Shown here in pieces: positions 62,694 to 64,000 of a stretch of 64,000 nt of DNA (positions within the stretch are counted from its first letter, which is position 1; each line of letters starts with the position of its first letter). Under the pieces are notes generated by a model. The model ran no database searches and was not told the DNA's origin. It saw nothing but the letters and a program-made list of their open reading frames with translations. This DNA is from Psoroptes ovis (lineage: Eukaryota > Arthropoda > Arachnida > Sarcoptiformes > Psoroptidae): the NCBI GenBank assembly GCA_002943765.1, contig PQWQ01000047.1, positions 1 to 64,000 on the forward strand, read 5' to 3'. The translations under genes and the position numbers were made by a program.

Positions 62694-64000
62694 TATTTCA
62701 ATGAATGAATCAATGAGAAGACTGATTAATAAATGATTTTTTGGACAAAAGAAAAATTGGAAGAATCAAAGAATAATTGGAAGATTTATATTTTCGAAAA
62801 TCAGAAAGCTTTCAATCTTTCAATCTATTGGCTGAAATTCATATTAATTCGAGCATTTAAATCAAAATATTTAACCATAATTCATCGTTATAACATTACG
62901 ATTATGATATTTTGCTACGCATTTTTTTTAAACATCATCGATATACCAGTATATCTCTTGGCAAAAAACAAAAATATATTTTGATCTATAGCTTTCGAGC
63001 TATAGCTTTTGATGTTTTTTTCAATTTGAAATTTGAATATTTTTGCATAATTTTCAGATTCCAATCATTATTAAACAATGTTGTTGTCGGTGTTGTGGTT
63101 GCTGTGCTGTTTTGACATATATTTTGAATATTGCCACAAATATGTAAAGAAATATGTAACTATTTCTTATTACATTCAATTGCATTGGTGATTAATCAAT
63201 CAATAATCAAAAGATTGGCAGAAATAACAATTGGAAAAAAACAATTGAATTATTTAAAATATCATTTTTACGAAATTTGATCATATTAATAATCATCAAA
63301 AATCATTTGAATATCAATTGTTTTCGTCGATTTCAATGTATTAATGAATTGTGATGTTGTTGTTGTTTAAAATTGGAAAATTGATCGATAAACGTTGAAA
63401 ATATGAGACATTTTTCGAACACAAGAAACAATAATCACTTAGATTGAATATCAATTTTTCGAAAATTTTCAAGGGTTATGTCCACAAGAATTGAAATGGA
63501 AATTGACGAATATAGTAGAAATAATATGAATAAATAAACAAAACAAAACAAAACAAAAATTGTCAAAAATTAAAAATCCGAGTGTTTTCAAATGTGTGTT
63601 GTATGATTATTGTTTATTTATTTATTTTCATTTATATTCAGTGCAATGGCACCAAAAATCAGTCAGACAGACACCAATAAACACCAACACACACCAACAC
63701 ACCAGCACAAGCACAGAAGAAAATTGAAATACGAAAAAATCTTATCTCAAAAAATTTTTCAATTTTTCCTCGAATGTAAGGCTGTGTTGTGTCACCAACA
63801 ACAAATGGTAATTCAATGATCAACTATACATCGATAAAATAAAACCAAACACACACATATTCATTCTACACAAGCAATTTTGAATTGAAATTTTTGTATG
63901 AACAGTCGAGAATTTTTTTTTTCATTTCATTTCATTTCGAAAATATAAGATCTAAAGTTGTATATATTAGATTGTCCGAAAAGTTCTTGTCGATTTTTCA
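62694..64000. other. upstream flank of the ZSWIM gene
   Basis: 1.3 kb with no supported gene. Contains a CTATAGCTTT direct repeat at 62985-63010, a possible plus-strand exon at 63642-63775 (see findings) and the start of another hairpin element at the right edge. Promoter elements of the ZSWIM gene should lie here but none is recognisable. Confidence 0.5.
63967..64000. mobile_element. hairpin MITE, left arm only (cut by window end)
   Basis: TTAGATTGTCCGAAAAGTTC followed by TTGTCGATTTTTCA matches the left arm of inverted Hp-I or of Hp-IV copies. The right arm lies beyond the window, so the family cannot be fixed. Confidence 0.8.

Overview
The window looks like nuclear DNA of a small arthropod, most likely an acariform (astigmatid, house-dust-mite-like) mite. 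The sequence shows a very AT-rich background, mostly short introns (about 60-170 bp) with GT/AG borders, and coding regions full of Asn/Ser/Gln/His/Asp homopolymers from trinucleotide repeats. It also carries animal-type gene families: a DIP/lachesin immunoglobulin protein, a C-type lectin, a ZSWIM4/5/6 protein, a SECp43-type RRM protein and a CRAL-TRIO protein. The species assignment is inference; the eukaryotic, arthropod-like character is well supported.

Layout. 1-2350: tandem array of a 44-bp satellite with four monomer variants, running off the left edge. 3415-4482 (-): secreted C-type lectin with a coiled-coil tail. 5391-5882 (-): secreted Cys-rich, probably GPI-anchored small protein. 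8230-9465 (-): two-RRM SECp43/TRNAU1AP-like protein in 5 exons. 13286-14255 (+): four-helix membrane protein in 3 exons. 15942-16721 (+): single-exon CRAL-TRIO lipid-binding protein. 17171-22687 (-): 3-Ig DIP/lachesin-like adhesion protein in at least 8 exons, with its signal-peptide exon not found. About 22.7-53.0 kb: 30 kb without a convincing gene, carrying many short hairpin elements and microsatellites. 53077-53942 (-): secreted Cys-containing protein in 2 exons. 55493-62693 (-): complete ZSWIM4/5/6 orthologue in 6 exons (1614 codons). 62694-64000: upstream DNA.

The dominant non-genic feature is 46 copies of about 80-bp, nearly all-stem inverted repeats. They start TTAGGTTGTCC, end GGACAACCTAA and are flanked by TA, so they look like mariner-derived hairpin MITEs. 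They occur about once per 1.3 kb outside exons, fall into four provisional families (Hp-I to Hp-IV, my names), and no transposase is visible. Several lie in introns, where each transcript would fold into a roughly 30-bp hairpin.

The genes do not form a pathway; they are neighbours in a eukaryotic chromosome segment. All exon models were built by hand from reading-frame continuity, splice-site dinucleotides and family resemblance, with no transcript evidence. I found no clear new multi-gene system. The hairpin families, the satellite's monomer order, a CTCF/YY1-like motif and several less AT-rich islands are the items most worth a second look.
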